A program made the position numbers and the translations under genes. Shown one piece after another: positions 15,759-24,128 of a stretch of DNA of 31,955 nucleotides. The notes under the pieces were generated by a model. It ran no database searches. It saw only the letters and a list, made by a program, of their open reading frames with translations, and had not been told where the DNA came from. The stretch comes from an uncultured Clostridia bacterium. Its GTDB lineage: Bacteria; Bacillota; Clostridia; TANB77; CAG-508. The stretch covers positions 1 to 31,955 of the forward strand of contig CAKPRA010000019.1 in assembly GCA_934180065.1 (NCBI GenBank). The letters run 5' to 3'. How positions within the stretch are numbered: the stretch's first letter is position 1; each line of letters opens with the position of its first letter.

Positions 15759-15782
15759 TTAAGATACCTAGGAGGAATCAAA

Positions 15783-17675
15783 ATGGCTGTAGAGAAAATG
15801 AAGCTCTTAAGCATTACAGGAAAAGACACTGATTTGGATGATTTTTTAATAAAAAATCTATTAAATATGGATATACAGATAGAAGATGCTAAAAGAGTTT
15901 ATAAAAAAGGTTGGAAATTGCAATACTTTAATTATAACTACACTATTAAAGAATATATAAAAAAGTGTGAAAAGATTTTTGCAGATTTTCAGATTGAAAA
16001 GAATGAAAATAATGATGTAATAAAAGATAATCAACCAATAGATGAAATCAAAAAAGAAATTGACGAAATTTTAAATAAATTTGAAGAATATAATAGAAAA
16101 ATAAAGGAAAACGAAGACTTAATTATTAATTATAAAAGTGAATTTGAGATTGTAGATAATCTTACATCTTTAAATATTAAACTAGAGCAACTATATAATT
16201 TAAAATATATGAAATTTAGATATGGAAAAATACCTACAAAAAATCTTGAAGAAGTTCATAGCAAAATAGATAATATGGATGTTGTTTATTATGAATTAAA
16301 ATCTGATGAGGAATATACATGGATTTTTTATATTACAACAACAGAATATAATGGTAAAGTAGATAGTTTATTTAATAAACAAGATTTTGATAGAATATGG
16401 ATTCCACAAGAGGCAATTGGTACACCATCTGAATATGTCAAAAAATTAAATGATAATATTAATGATTGTGAAAATAAAATTAATAATACGAAATGTCAAA
16501 TAGATGAATTAAAGTCAAGATGTCATAGTGAATTAAATAGATTATATAATGAACTTATCAATTATGAATATGTTAATGTATTAAAGAAATATATTGTTTA
16601 TGATCAAAATCAAACATTTTATATTGTTTTATGGGTACCTGAAAATAAATTAAAAGATATTGAAAATATAATTTCAAAATACGATAATATTGATTATGAT
16701 ATAGATGAAGAGGGAGAAGACATAAATCCACCAACAAAACTAAAGAATATAGGAGTTTTTAGACCTTTTGAAACTTTGGTAAAAATGTATGGAGTACCAA
16801 ATTCTAAAGAAGTTGATCCCACAGGACTTGTTGCAATTACAGCATTTATTATGTTTGGATTTATGTTTGGAGATGTTGGTCATGGATTAGTTATATTTAT
16901 AACCGGAATACTATTGGCAATTAAGAAAATAGCTCTAGGTCCAGTTCTTGCCGCTGGAGGAGTTTCTGCTATGATTTTTGGGGTATTATATGGAAGTATT
17001 TTTGGTAAAGAAGATATCATAAAACCTATCTTGATAAGTCCTATGAATAATATTCAAACAATGCTAATATATGGCATCGCAGTAGGAAGTGTTTTTATAT
17101 TAATTGCTATGTTTTATAATATTATTAATGGTATTAAAAATCACAGTTTGAAAAAATCTGTATTTGATAAAAATGGAATTTCAGGGTTTTTATTATATGG
17201 AATGATTTTATTAGAAGTAGCAGTATATTTTATAAAAGGAAAAATGTTGATTTCTAAGAATGCATTGATAGCAATAGTAATTTTCTTAGTAATTTGTATA
17301 TTGTTTGGAGATGTTATTTCTTCTAAATTAGATAAAAAGAAAAAATCTACCAAAGTGCCATTTGTAGAAAAAATATTTGATATTATAGAGATGACTTTGT
17401 CTTTTGCAAGTAATACAATTTCGTTTTTAAGACTAGCTGCATTTGCAATAAATCATGTTGGTCTTTGTATGGCTGTATACTTGTTAGCAGATATGACATC
17501 AGGTGCTGGAAATATTGCAATTGCTATAATAGGAAATATAATAGTAATTGCCCTTGAAGGTTTAATTGTTGGAATCCAAGTTTTGAGATTAGAATATTAT
17601 GAATTGTTCAGTAGATTTTACGAGGGAAATGGTAGAGAATATAAATCTATAAAACAACAAATAAATGAACAATAA
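15783..17675 (+). CDS. ntpI: V-type ATPase subunit I (a subunit)
   Basis: 630 residues, typical. TAGGAGG ribosome site. The N-terminal ~340 residues are a soluble coiled-coil domain. About residue 345 onward (PTGLVAITAFIMFGFMFGDVGHG) forms several membrane helices, including VLYGSIFGKED. The conserved essential arginine lies in SFLRLAAFAINHVGL (R550), which faces the rotor glutamate. It ends EYYELFSRFYEGNGREYKSI, the classic ending of the family. It forms the ion half-channels together with subunit K encoded next. Confidence 0.95.
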   Translation: MAVEKMKLLSITGKDTDLDDFLIKNLLNMDIQIEDAKRVYKKGWKLQYFNYNYTIKEYIKKCEKIFADFQIEKNENNDVIKDNQPIDEIKKEIDEILNKFEEYNRKIKENEDLIINYKSEFEIVDNLTSLNIKLEQLYNLKYMKFRYGKIPTKNLEEVHSKIDNMDVVYYELKSDEEYTWIFYITTTEYNGKVDSLFNKQDFDRIWIPQEAIGTPSEYVKKLNDNINDCENKINNTKCQIDELKSRCHSELNRLYNELINYEYVNVLKKYIVYDQNQTFYIVLWVPENKLKDIENIISKYDNIDYDIDEEGEDINPPTKLKNIGVFRPFETLVKMYGVPNSKEVDPTGLVAITAFIMFGFMFGDVGHGLVIFITGILLAIKKIALGPVLAAGGVSAMIFGVLYGSIFGKEDIIKPILISPMNNIQTMLIYGIAVGSVFILIAMFYNIINGIKNHSLKKSVFDKNGISGFLLYGMILLEVAVYFIKGKMLISKNALIAIVIFLVICILFGDVISSKLDKKKKSTKVPFVEKIFDIIEMTLSFASNTISFLRLAAFAINHVGLCMAVYLLADMTSGAGNIAIAIIGNIIVIALEGLIVGIQVLRLEYYELFSRFYEGNGREYKSIKQQINEQ

Positions 17676-17707
17676 AATATTTATATAAATAAGAGAAGGA
17701 GAGTAAG

Positions 17708-18097
17708 ATGAAAAGTTTTGTAATTAAAATTAGTTTAATTTTGGCATTAGTAGCAATTGTTATTATGGGAGGAATTAATTGTGTTAGAGCTGATGAAATA
17801 AATTCAACAGAAAATGTTGCTACAATTCAGTCAACAAATGGGACAGGTACTACTAATGAAGAAGTAAAATCTTCTGAAGATAATGGTAAATCAGTAGGAA
17901 TGATTGCGGCAGCATTAGCTATAGGTCTTGCATCTATAGGATCTGGTATTGCAGTTGCTGTTGTTGCATCATCAGCAGTTGGAGCAATAAGTGAAAATCC
18001 TGGATTATTGGGTAAAGCGGTTATTTTTGCTGGATTAGCTGAAGGTATTGCTATTTATGGTCTTATTATTGCCATTATGATTTTAAGTAAAATATAA
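17708..18097 (+). CDS. ntpK: V-type ATPase subunit K (c-ring proteolipid), single hairpin with leader
   Basis: 129 residues. A hydrophobic N-terminus (~5-28, ending VRADE) looks like a cleavable signal peptide, followed by a ~35-residue S/T/N/E-rich linker. Two membrane helices follow: GMIAAALAIGLASIGSGIAVAVVASSAV and GLLGKAVIFAGLAEGIAIYGLIIAIMIL. The ion-binding carboxylate is the E in LAEGIAIYGL. The typical V-type K of Enterococcus has four helices; this is a two-helix, F/A-type-length subunit plus leader. The residue after the glutamate is G, not the S/T or Q of known Na+ sites, which weakly favours H+ coupling (inference). The ribosome site is GAAGGAGAG. Confidence 0.92.
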   Translation: MKSFVIKISLILALVAIVIMGGINCVRADEINSTENVATIQSTNGTGTTNEEVKSSEDNGKSVGMIAAALAIGLASIGSGIAVAVVASSAVGAISENPGLLGKAVIFAGLAEGIAIYGLIIAIMILSKI

Positions 18098-18109
18098 GAG
18101 GGAAATCTA

Positions 18110-18343
18110 ATGAAGATGTTTTGTATTAGTGATGATTTAGATATAGCTGTTGGATTAAAGTTAACAGGAATTAAATCTATAATATTAAATGAAAAAAGTA
18201 AAATTGATGAAAAAATTGATGAAATTGTAAAAGATGATTCAATTGGAATTTTAATTATTACAAATAATATTTATCAAATTTCTAATGAAAAAATAGATTA
18301 TATTAAAAATAATAGAAAACTTCCTTTAATAGTTCAAATATAA
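18110..18343 (+). CDS. ntpG: V-type ATPase subunit F (NtpG), shortened
   Basis: 77 residues with start MKMFCISDDLDIAVGLKLTG, the typical Rossmann-like beginning of subunit F. SIGILIITNNIYQIS and RKLPLIVQI complete four strands. The usual subunit F is ~100 residues and continues past the PLIVxIP strand with a C-terminal helix. Here a TAA follows VQI immediately, so the last ~25 residues are absent. No nearby frame restores them. It lies 12 nt after subunit K and 24 nt before subunit E. The subunit is part of the central rotor shaft with D. Confidence 0.85.
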   Translation: MKMFCISDDLDIAVGLKLTGIKSIILNEKSKIDEKIDEIVKDDSIGILIITNNIYQISNEKIDYIKNNRKLPLIVQI

Positions 18344-18367
18344 TTTGAAAAGAGAGGATATTTTATA

Positions 18368-18931
18368 ATGGATATAAATGAAAAGATAAAAAGATTAGAA
18401 GAAAGTTGTGAAAGATTAGCTAAAGATGATGCAGAAAGATTAAATGAGAAAATAGATAAAGAAATTGAAGAGCAAATAGAATCGGATTTAGAAGAATATG
18501 AAAAAAAACAAGAGCTTTCTTATAAAAAACAGTGTGAAAAAATAGTAAAAAAATATAATAAAGATTTATTTGATTATGAAATTGAATGTAAAAAAAATGT
18601 TCAAAATGTTAAAAATATAATAAAAAGAGAGCTTAAAGAAGAGGCTGAGAGAAGATTAATAAAATTCTTAAGCGATTCTGATTATGAAAGATTTTTAGCG
18701 AAATGTATTAATTCTGTATTAGAGAAAGTAGATAATGATATGGAATCAATATTATATCTGACAAAAAGCGATATGGATAAATATGCTGAAGAGCTAAGAA
18801 AATATAATATAAAAGTGAAAGAATTAGATAATTATTTTATTGGTGGATGTAAATTGGAAAATTTACAAAAAGGTATAATAATTGATAATACTTTAAGAAG
18901 CAATTTAGATGATGTATGTGAAAAAATATAA
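18368..18931 (+). CDS. ntpE: V-type ATPase subunit E (peripheral stalk)
   Basis: 187 residues. The N-terminal ~105 residues are a long charged helix (KIKRLEESCERLAKDDAERLNEKI…), then a compact C-terminal domain with YERFLAKCINSVLEKVDND and YFIGGCKLENLQKGIIIDNTLRSNLDDV. The GGxxLxxxxGxIxIDNTLxxRL-like ending is the signature of subunit E, which anchors to the A3B3 head. GAGAGGA lies ahead of the ATG. About 100 nt of spacer precede subunit A, the largest gap inside the operon. Confidence 0.92.
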   Translation: MDINEKIKRLEESCERLAKDDAERLNEKIDKEIEEQIESDLEEYEKKQELSYKKQCEKIVKKYNKDLFDYEIECKKNVQNVKNIIKRELKEEAERRLIKFLSDSDYERFLAKCINSVLEKVDNDMESILYLTKSDMDKYAEELRKYNIKVKELDNYFIGGCKLENLQKGIIIDNTLRSNLDDVCEKI

Positions 18932-19033
18932 TTATATATTGATAAAAAATATAAAGCTTACAAAATAGTATATTGTCCATAAATTTATTAAAAAGTACAT
19001 GAATTAATAAAAAAGAATTGAGGTGTAATAAAG

Positions 19034-20803
19034 TTGCAAAAGAAATCTATAGTTTCTATTAATGGACCAGTAATTTTGGCTAAAGGTGAAGGAAATTTTT
19101 CAATGCATGACATTGTGTATATAGGTGGAGAAAAAATATTAGGTGATGTTATTAAAATTGAAAAGGATATTGCGACTATACAAGTTTATGAAAATACAAC
19201 AGGACTTAAAATTGGTGAGGATGTAATAAGTGAGGAAGAGCCATTATATGTTACATTAGGACCGGGATTAATGGGAAATATTTTTGATGGAATACAACGA
19301 CCTTTGGAGTTTCTTAGAAAAGAAGAAGGAGATTTTTTAAAAAGAGGTACAAAAGCATTAGGTATAAATACTGATAAAATGTGGTTTTTTAGACCAAAAG
19401 TTTTAATTGGAGATAAAGTTTGCCTTAATACTATTATAGGTGAAGTTCCAGAAACAAAGTTGATAATACACAAAATAATGAACTATTATGATGTTAATGG
19501 AGAAATAATTGAAATTGCAAATGAAGGAAGATATAAAGTTACAGATACAATTGCTAAAATAAAAGTAGGTGATTCTATCTTAGAGCTTAATATGATGCAA
19601 AAATGTCCTGTAAGAAAGCCAAGACCATATAAACAAAGACTAGTTACTTCAACCCCTTTAATAACAGGGCAAAGGGTAATTGATTCGATATTCCCAATTG
19701 CTAAAGGCGGAACAGGGATGATTCCTGGAGGATTTGGAACAGGTAAAACCATGCTTCAGCATCAATTTGCTAAATGGAGTAATGCAGATATTATTGTATA
19801 TATTGGCTGTGGAGAGCGTGGAAATGAAATGACAGATGTATTAGAAGAGTTTCCTAAATTGATAGATAAAAGAACCGGATTACCTTTAATTGAAAGAACT
19901 GTTTTAATAGCAAATACATCAAATATGCCTGTTGCTGCAAGAGAGGCATCTATATATACTGGAATAACTATAGCAGAATATTATAGAGATATGGGCTTTG
20001 ATGTTGCTATAATGGCAGATTCTACATCAAGATGGGCAGAAGCATTAAGAGAAATTTCAGGAAGATTGGAGGAGATGCCTGCTGAACAAGGTTTTCCATC
20101 ATATTTGCCATCAAGATTATCTGAATTCTATGGAAGAGCCGGATTAGTAGAAAGTTTTAATGGAAAGCTTGGATCTGTAACTATAATTGGAGCAGTATCT
20201 CCACAAGGATCAGACTTTTCTGAACCAGTTACACAAAACACAAAAAGATTTGTTCATACTTTTTGGGGATTAGATAGAGATTTAGCATATTCAAGACATT
20301 ATCCTGCAGTGAACTGGAATATTAGTTATAGTGAATATTTAGATAATTTACAATCTTGGTATGAAGAGAATATAGATGTTGACTTTTTAGAGTGTAGACA
20401 AAGAATTGTAAAATTATTAGAAGAGGAAAATGAATTACTAGAAATTGCTAGAGTTGTGGGTCAAGATGTTTTGTCAGATGAGAAAAGATTAATATTAGAA
20501 ACTGCAAAAGCAATAAGACTTGGATTCTTGCAACAAAATGCTATGTCTGAAATTGATGCACAAGTATCATTAGTTAAACAATATAAAATGATGCAGACAA
20601 TAATTTTAATATATGACAAAGCTCTTAAATTGGTAAATAAAAGAATTCCATTATCAGAAATAAGAAAATTGGGATTTTTTGAAGAATATGTTCAGATTAA
20701 GAATACTTATACAAATGAAGATATACCAAAGTTTAGTGAATTAAATTTAAAAATAAAAAATAATTTAAAAAAGCTGGAAGAAGAATATAAAAATCATATT
20801 TAG
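19034..20803 (+). CDS. ntpA: V-type ATPase catalytic subunit A
   Basis: 589 residues, normal length. It starts with TTG at 19034, supported by GAGGTG 8 nt upstream and the standard beginning SIVSINGPVILAKG. The catalytic P-loop GGFGTGKT is at 232-239, followed by GCGERGNEMTDVLEEFP. ADSTSRWAEALREISGRLEEMPAEQGFPSYL is characteristic of V-type A. The non-homologous insertion (~90-180) that distinguishes A from F-type beta is present. It hydrolyses ATP at A/B interfaces. Subunit B follows 32 nt later. Confidence 0.97.
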   Translation: MQKKSIVSINGPVILAKGEGNFSMHDIVYIGGEKILGDVIKIEKDIATIQVYENTTGLKIGEDVISEEEPLYVTLGPGLMGNIFDGIQRPLEFLRKEEGDFLKRGTKALGINTDKMWFFRPKVLIGDKVCLNTIIGEVPETKLIIHKIMNYYDVNGEIIEIANEGRYKVTDTIAKIKVGDSILELNMMQKCPVRKPRPYKQRLVTSTPLITGQRVIDSIFPIAKGGTGMIPGGFGTGKTMLQHQFAKWSNADIIVYIGCGERGNEMTDVLEEFPKLIDKRTGLPLIERTVLIANTSNMPVAAREASIYTGITIAEYYRDMGFDVAIMADSTSRWAEALREISGRLEEMPAEQGFPSYLPSRLSEFYGRAGLVESFNGKLGSVTIIGAVSPQGSDFSEPVTQNTKRFVHTFWGLDRDLAYSRHYPAVNWNISYSEYLDNLQSWYEENIDVDFLECRQRIVKLLEEENELLEIARVVGQDVLSDEKRLILETAKAIRLGFLQQNAMSEIDAQVSLVKQYKMMQTIILIYDKALKLVNKRIPLSEIRKLGFFEEYVQIKNTYTNEDIPKFSELNLKIKNNLKKLEEEYKNHI

Positions 20804-20835
20804 AAAGATTATTGAAACAAAGGAGAGATACAAAA

Positions 20836-22173
20836 GTGAAAGTTCAATATATTGGATTAGATTCGATTAATGGACCGCTGGTTTATATAAAAACACCAAA
20901 AGATGTTTCTTTTGAAGAAAAAGTAACTTTAGTTTTGAAAAATGGAGAAAAAAGAATTGGAAATATAATTAGGTTGGATGATGATATAACAACAATTCAA
21001 GTATATGAAGGTACAAATGGAATTGATACAAAAGAGGTTAAGACCACATTTTTAGGAGAGCCTTTAAAATTGAAACTATCCCCTAATATGCTAGGAAGAA
21101 TTTTTGATGGAATTGGTAAACCAATAGATGATTTGGGTGAATTAAAAACAAATATAGAAAGAGATATAAATTCTAGCTCTATAAATCCTGTATCTAGAAA
21201 ATATCCTCGAAATTTTATACAAACAGGAATTTCAACAATAGATGGACTTATGACATTAGTTAGAGGTCAAAAATTACCTATTTTTTCAGGAAGCGGAATT
21301 AATCATAATGAATTAGCTGAGCGAATTATAAGGCAATCTAATATTACAGATGGAGAGAATTTTGCAATAGTTTTTGGACTAATGGGGGCTGAGTATGAAA
21401 CCGCAGAATATTTTAAAAAAAGTTTTAAAGAAAATGGAGTTTTGTCAAAAGTTGTGATGTTTGAAAACTTGTCAAATGATTCCTCAATTGAAAGGATATT
21501 AACTCCTAAACTTGCGTTAACTGCTGCTGAATATCTTGCATTTGATTTAAATATGCAAGTTTTGGTTGTTTTAACAGATATGACAGCATATGCAGAAGCC
21601 TTAAGAGAAATATCAACATTAAAAGGTGAAGTTCCAAGTAGAAAGGGTTACCCTGGATATTTATATAGTGATTTTGCTTCTATTTATGAAAGAGCAGGAC
21701 AAATAAAAGGGAAAGAAGGTTCAATAACTCAAATACCAATATTAACAATGCCAAATGATGATATTTCAAATCCTATACCAGATACAACTGGTTATATAAC
21801 AGAAGGTCAAATAGTTTTAAGTAGAGATTTATATATTAAAGGAATTACTCCTCCAATTAATATTTTGGATTCTTTATCAAGATTAATGAAAGATGGAATT
21901 GGAGAAGGAACCACAAGAGCAGATCATAATAAAATTTCAGATCAAATATTTTCGTCTTATTCAAAGGTTCAGGATGTTAGAGCTTTAGCAAAAGTATTGG
22001 GTGAATCAGATTTAACTGAAAATGATAGAAAATATTTAGAATTTGGTGAACAATTTGAAAAAAGGTTTATAAATCAAGAAAAATATGATGTTAGAGATAT
22101 TAATAAAACACTTGATTTAGCATTAGAATTATTGCATATATTGCCTGAGTCAGATTTAGAAAAACTAATATAA
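20836..22173 (+). CDS. ntpB: V-type ATPase subunit B
   Basis: 445 residues from GTG 20836. AGGAGAG lies 8 nt ahead of that GTG, and the protein then begins KVQYIGLDSINGPLVYIK as in homologs. A TTG at 20812 in the same frame would put the ribosome site inside the gene and is rejected. PIFSGSGINHNELAERI replaces a P-loop, as expected for the non-catalytic subunit. ALTAAEYLAFDLNMQVLVVLTDMTAYAEALREIS and RKGYPGYLYSDFASIYERAG are V-type B signatures. It alternates with A in the head and binds regulatory nucleotide. Confidence 0.96.
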   Translation: MKVQYIGLDSINGPLVYIKTPKDVSFEEKVTLVLKNGEKRIGNIIRLDDDITTIQVYEGTNGIDTKEVKTTFLGEPLKLKLSPNMLGRIFDGIGKPIDDLGELKTNIERDINSSSINPVSRKYPRNFIQTGISTIDGLMTLVRGQKLPIFSGSGINHNELAERIIRQSNITDGENFAIVFGLMGAEYETAEYFKKSFKENGVLSKVVMFENLSNDSSIERILTPKLALTAAEYLAFDLNMQVLVVLTDMTAYAEALREISTLKGEVPSRKGYPGYLYSDFASIYERAGQIKGKEGSITQIPILTMPNDDISNPIPDTTGYITEGQIVLSRDLYIKGITPPINILDSLSRLMKDGIGEGTTRADHNKISDQIFSSYSKVQDVRALAKVLGESDLTENDRKYLEFGEQFEKRFINQEKYDVRDINKTLDLALELLHILPESDLEKLI

Positions 22174-22194
22174 TTATTGAGAGAAGGTGAAATA

Positions 22195-22803
22195 TTGGGA
22201 ATTAGAGATTTACCTACAAAAAATAATTTAATTAAACTTCAAAGCTCTATTAAACAATCAAAAAATGGATATAAATTACTAGAGCAAAAAAAATTGATAC
22301 TAACTAGGGAGCTGGAAAAGTATAAAGATAAACAAAAAGAAATAACTAAAAAAACTTATGAAATATTTGATCAAGCAGAAAATGCACTCAAGTTAGCTAA
22401 TGTGGATATAGGAATTGATTCAATGATTAATATTGCAAATAACAATAATAAAGAGGATAATTCAATTGATATAAAATATAAAACAATAATGGGGGTGGAG
22501 TTGCCATCCATAATCTCGGATTTCCAACCAGCATTACCGGTATATGGTTTGTATAATACAACATCAAATGTAGATGAAACAATTATAAAATTTAATGAAG
22601 CAAAAAAATATATTATAGAATTGGCAGAGGTTCAAAATATAATATCTAGATTAAAGCAAAGTATTGAAAAAGTCCAACGAAGATCAAATGCACTTAAAGA
22701 AATAATAATTCCAAGAGATGAAGCAATTGCTAAAAAAATAGAAGAAATATTAGATGAAGCAACAATAGAAGAGTTTTCTAGAATGAAAATGATTAAAAGA
22801 TAA
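22195..22803 (+). CDS. ntpD: V-type ATPase subunit D (central rotor)
   Basis: 202 residues from TTG 22195. AAGGTGA ends 4 nt before, which places the GGTG core at proper distance, and the N-terminus GIRDLPTKNNLIKLQSSIKQSKNGYKLLEQKK matches the family start. An in-frame TTG at 22177 would add six residues but has no ribosome site. The protein is two long helices: ~1-75, then a short globular part (~80-130), then RLKQSIEKVQRRSNALKEIIIPRDEAIAKKIEEILDE, the conserved C-terminal coiled coil. It is the shaft inside the A3B3 head. Last gene of the ATPase set. Confidence 0.94.
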   Translation: MGIRDLPTKNNLIKLQSSIKQSKNGYKLLEQKKLILTRELEKYKDKQKEITKKTYEIFDQAENALKLANVDIGIDSMINIANNNNKEDNSIDIKYKTIMGVELPSIISDFQPALPVYGLYNTTSNVDETIIKFNEAKKYIIELAEVQNIISRLKQSIEKVQRRSNALKEIIIPRDEAIAKKIEEILDEATIEEFSRMKMIKR

Positions 22804-22828
22804 TTTTATATTATAAGGAGGAACTTTT

Positions 22829-23659
22829 ATGAAAGATAAGAAAAGAATTATAGCAGGTATTATTTTTGTTTTAGCGTTTATTGTTATTGCACTTATAATT
22901 TATAGTATTGTAATAAAACATAAAGGCAGTAATAAAGATGGTAATAATTATATAAATACTACGATCAATAATGTTGATAAAAATACAACAAGTAATATTG
23001 ATATAACTTTTAGTGATAATTCTAAAGTATATAGTATTAATGGTACTGATAAGACTGTAACTGTAACACAAAGTTTTGCAAAAGTTAGTACTGTAAATAC
23101 AGAGGTAAAAAATAAAATTCAAAAAAAATTAGATGAGATTTCTGAAGAGGAATTTTCTGATTATAAAAAACAAGTAGAAGAAGCAATTTCAGGAGAATAT
23201 CCCTCAATAAATGCAGATTTTTTAAATTATGTAGGAAACTTAAGTCTAAAGTGGTCTTTTGAAATTTCACGAAATGATGGTAAAGTTATAAGTATTAAAA
23301 ATGTAAGCTCTGGAGGTCTTGGAGGTGTATCATGGGATAATATTAAGGGATATTCTTTTGATGTTTCTACTGGGGAGCTAATAAATCAAATAAAAACTTT
23401 AACTGATAATGAAGAAGAATTTACAAAATATGTAGATAATAATATAGAAACTTATTTTAGATCAAATAAACAAAAATTATCACTGTATAATGAATATAAA
23501 GCTGTAAGTGAAGGTAAAATAGAAAATAATAATTGGTATCTTTCAAATGATGGACTTACTATATGTTATGAAAAATATAAAATATCACCATTTACATTTG
23601 AGTATACTATACCATATAGTAAAATAAATAATATGTTAAATAGTAAAGTTTCAAAATAA
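22829..23659 (+). CDS. Membrane-anchored extracytoplasmic protein with DUF3298-like C-terminus
   Basis: 276 residues, AAGGAGG ribosome site. One N-terminal membrane helix (~6-30, IAGIIFVLAFIVIALIIYSIVI) leaves the rest outside the cell. After an N/T-rich linker there is a beta-rich region with YPSINADFLNYVGNLSLKWSF, a helix VDNNIETYFRSNKQ, and the ending WYLSNDGLTICYEKYKISPFTFEYTIPYSKI. That ending closely fits the DUF3298 domain, known from RsiV and related envelope proteins. It lies 25 nt after the last ATPase gene and may be co-transcribed, but no functional link to the pump is evident. No sigma-factor gene is adjacent, so an anti-sigma role is not supported. Confidence 0.65.
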   Translation: MKDKKRIIAGIIFVLAFIVIALIIYSIVIKHKGSNKDGNNYINTTINNVDKNTTSNIDITFSDNSKVYSINGTDKTVTVTQSFAKVSTVNTEVKNKIQKKLDEISEEEFSDYKKQVEEAISGEYPSINADFLNYVGNLSLKWSFEISRNDGKVISIKNVSSGGLGGVSWDNIKGYSFDVSTGELINQIKTLTDNEEEFTKYVDNNIETYFRSNKQKLSLYNEYKAVSEGKIENNNWYLSNDGLTICYEKYKISPFTFEYTIPYSKINNMLNSKVSK

Positions 23660-23677
23660 TCTTATTAAGTAATAGTA

Positions 23678-23706
23678 TTGACTTTTGTATGAGAGAATAG
23701 TATAAT
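23678..23706 (+). promoter_or_regulatory. Strong promoter of the rnj leader
   Basis: TTGACT (23678-23683) and TATAAT (23701-23706) are separated by 17 nt. Initiation near 23713 gives a leader of about 415 nt before the RNase J start. Confidence 0.8.
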
Positions 23707-23712
23707 AGATAA

Positions 23713-24128
23713 TAGTTATGACCTTTTTAGGTATATAAAGAGATTTAAATTTATATTTAATATTCGAGATATGGAATATTAATAATGTTATAAAAAGAAG
23801 TGCGGAAAATTAAATAAATAAAATCAGAAAAATGCATATAAGAGCTGATATGCATTTATAATTTATTGCTTTTATATAATAAGAAATTCAGTAAATAAAT
23901 ATAATAATACATATAAGTAGATATGTATTATAAAAAGAAGTTTCCTAATTATATAAAATATTAATATATAAATATAGATTAACTTTTTAGTAATATATAA
24001 TTTTATATTAGGTTAGAAAAATCTGATTTTTACATAAATATAATAACAAAACCTATAAAAATATTTATAGTATTATAAGAGATATAGATTTAAATAAATA
24101 AATTTAAGTAAGGAGTGAAATTTTAATA
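23713..24128 (+). other. Long structured 5' leader of rnj, no ORF
   Basis: The 469-nt gap 23660-24128 has no convincing gene. It contains perfect hairpins at 23758-23781 (TAATATTC/GAATATTA), 23830-23857 (AAATGCATAT/ATATGCATTT) and 23904-23931 (ATAATACATAT/ATATGTATTAT), starting 72 and 74 nt apart. A 14-nt direct repeat TTATAAAAAGAAGT occurs at 23788-23801 and 23928-23941. A weaker CTATAAA/TTTATAG hairpin lies near 24055-24072. I recognise no known riboswitch class. Confidence 0.6.

Noticed and set aside
20812..20835. TTG at 20812 as start of subunit B
   Set aside because: It would place the strong AGGAGAG site inside the gene; GTG 20836 fits the family N-terminus.
23758..23931. CRISPR-like array
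   Set aside because: The evenly spaced units are hairpins of different sequence, not identical repeats with unique spacers, and no cas genes are near.
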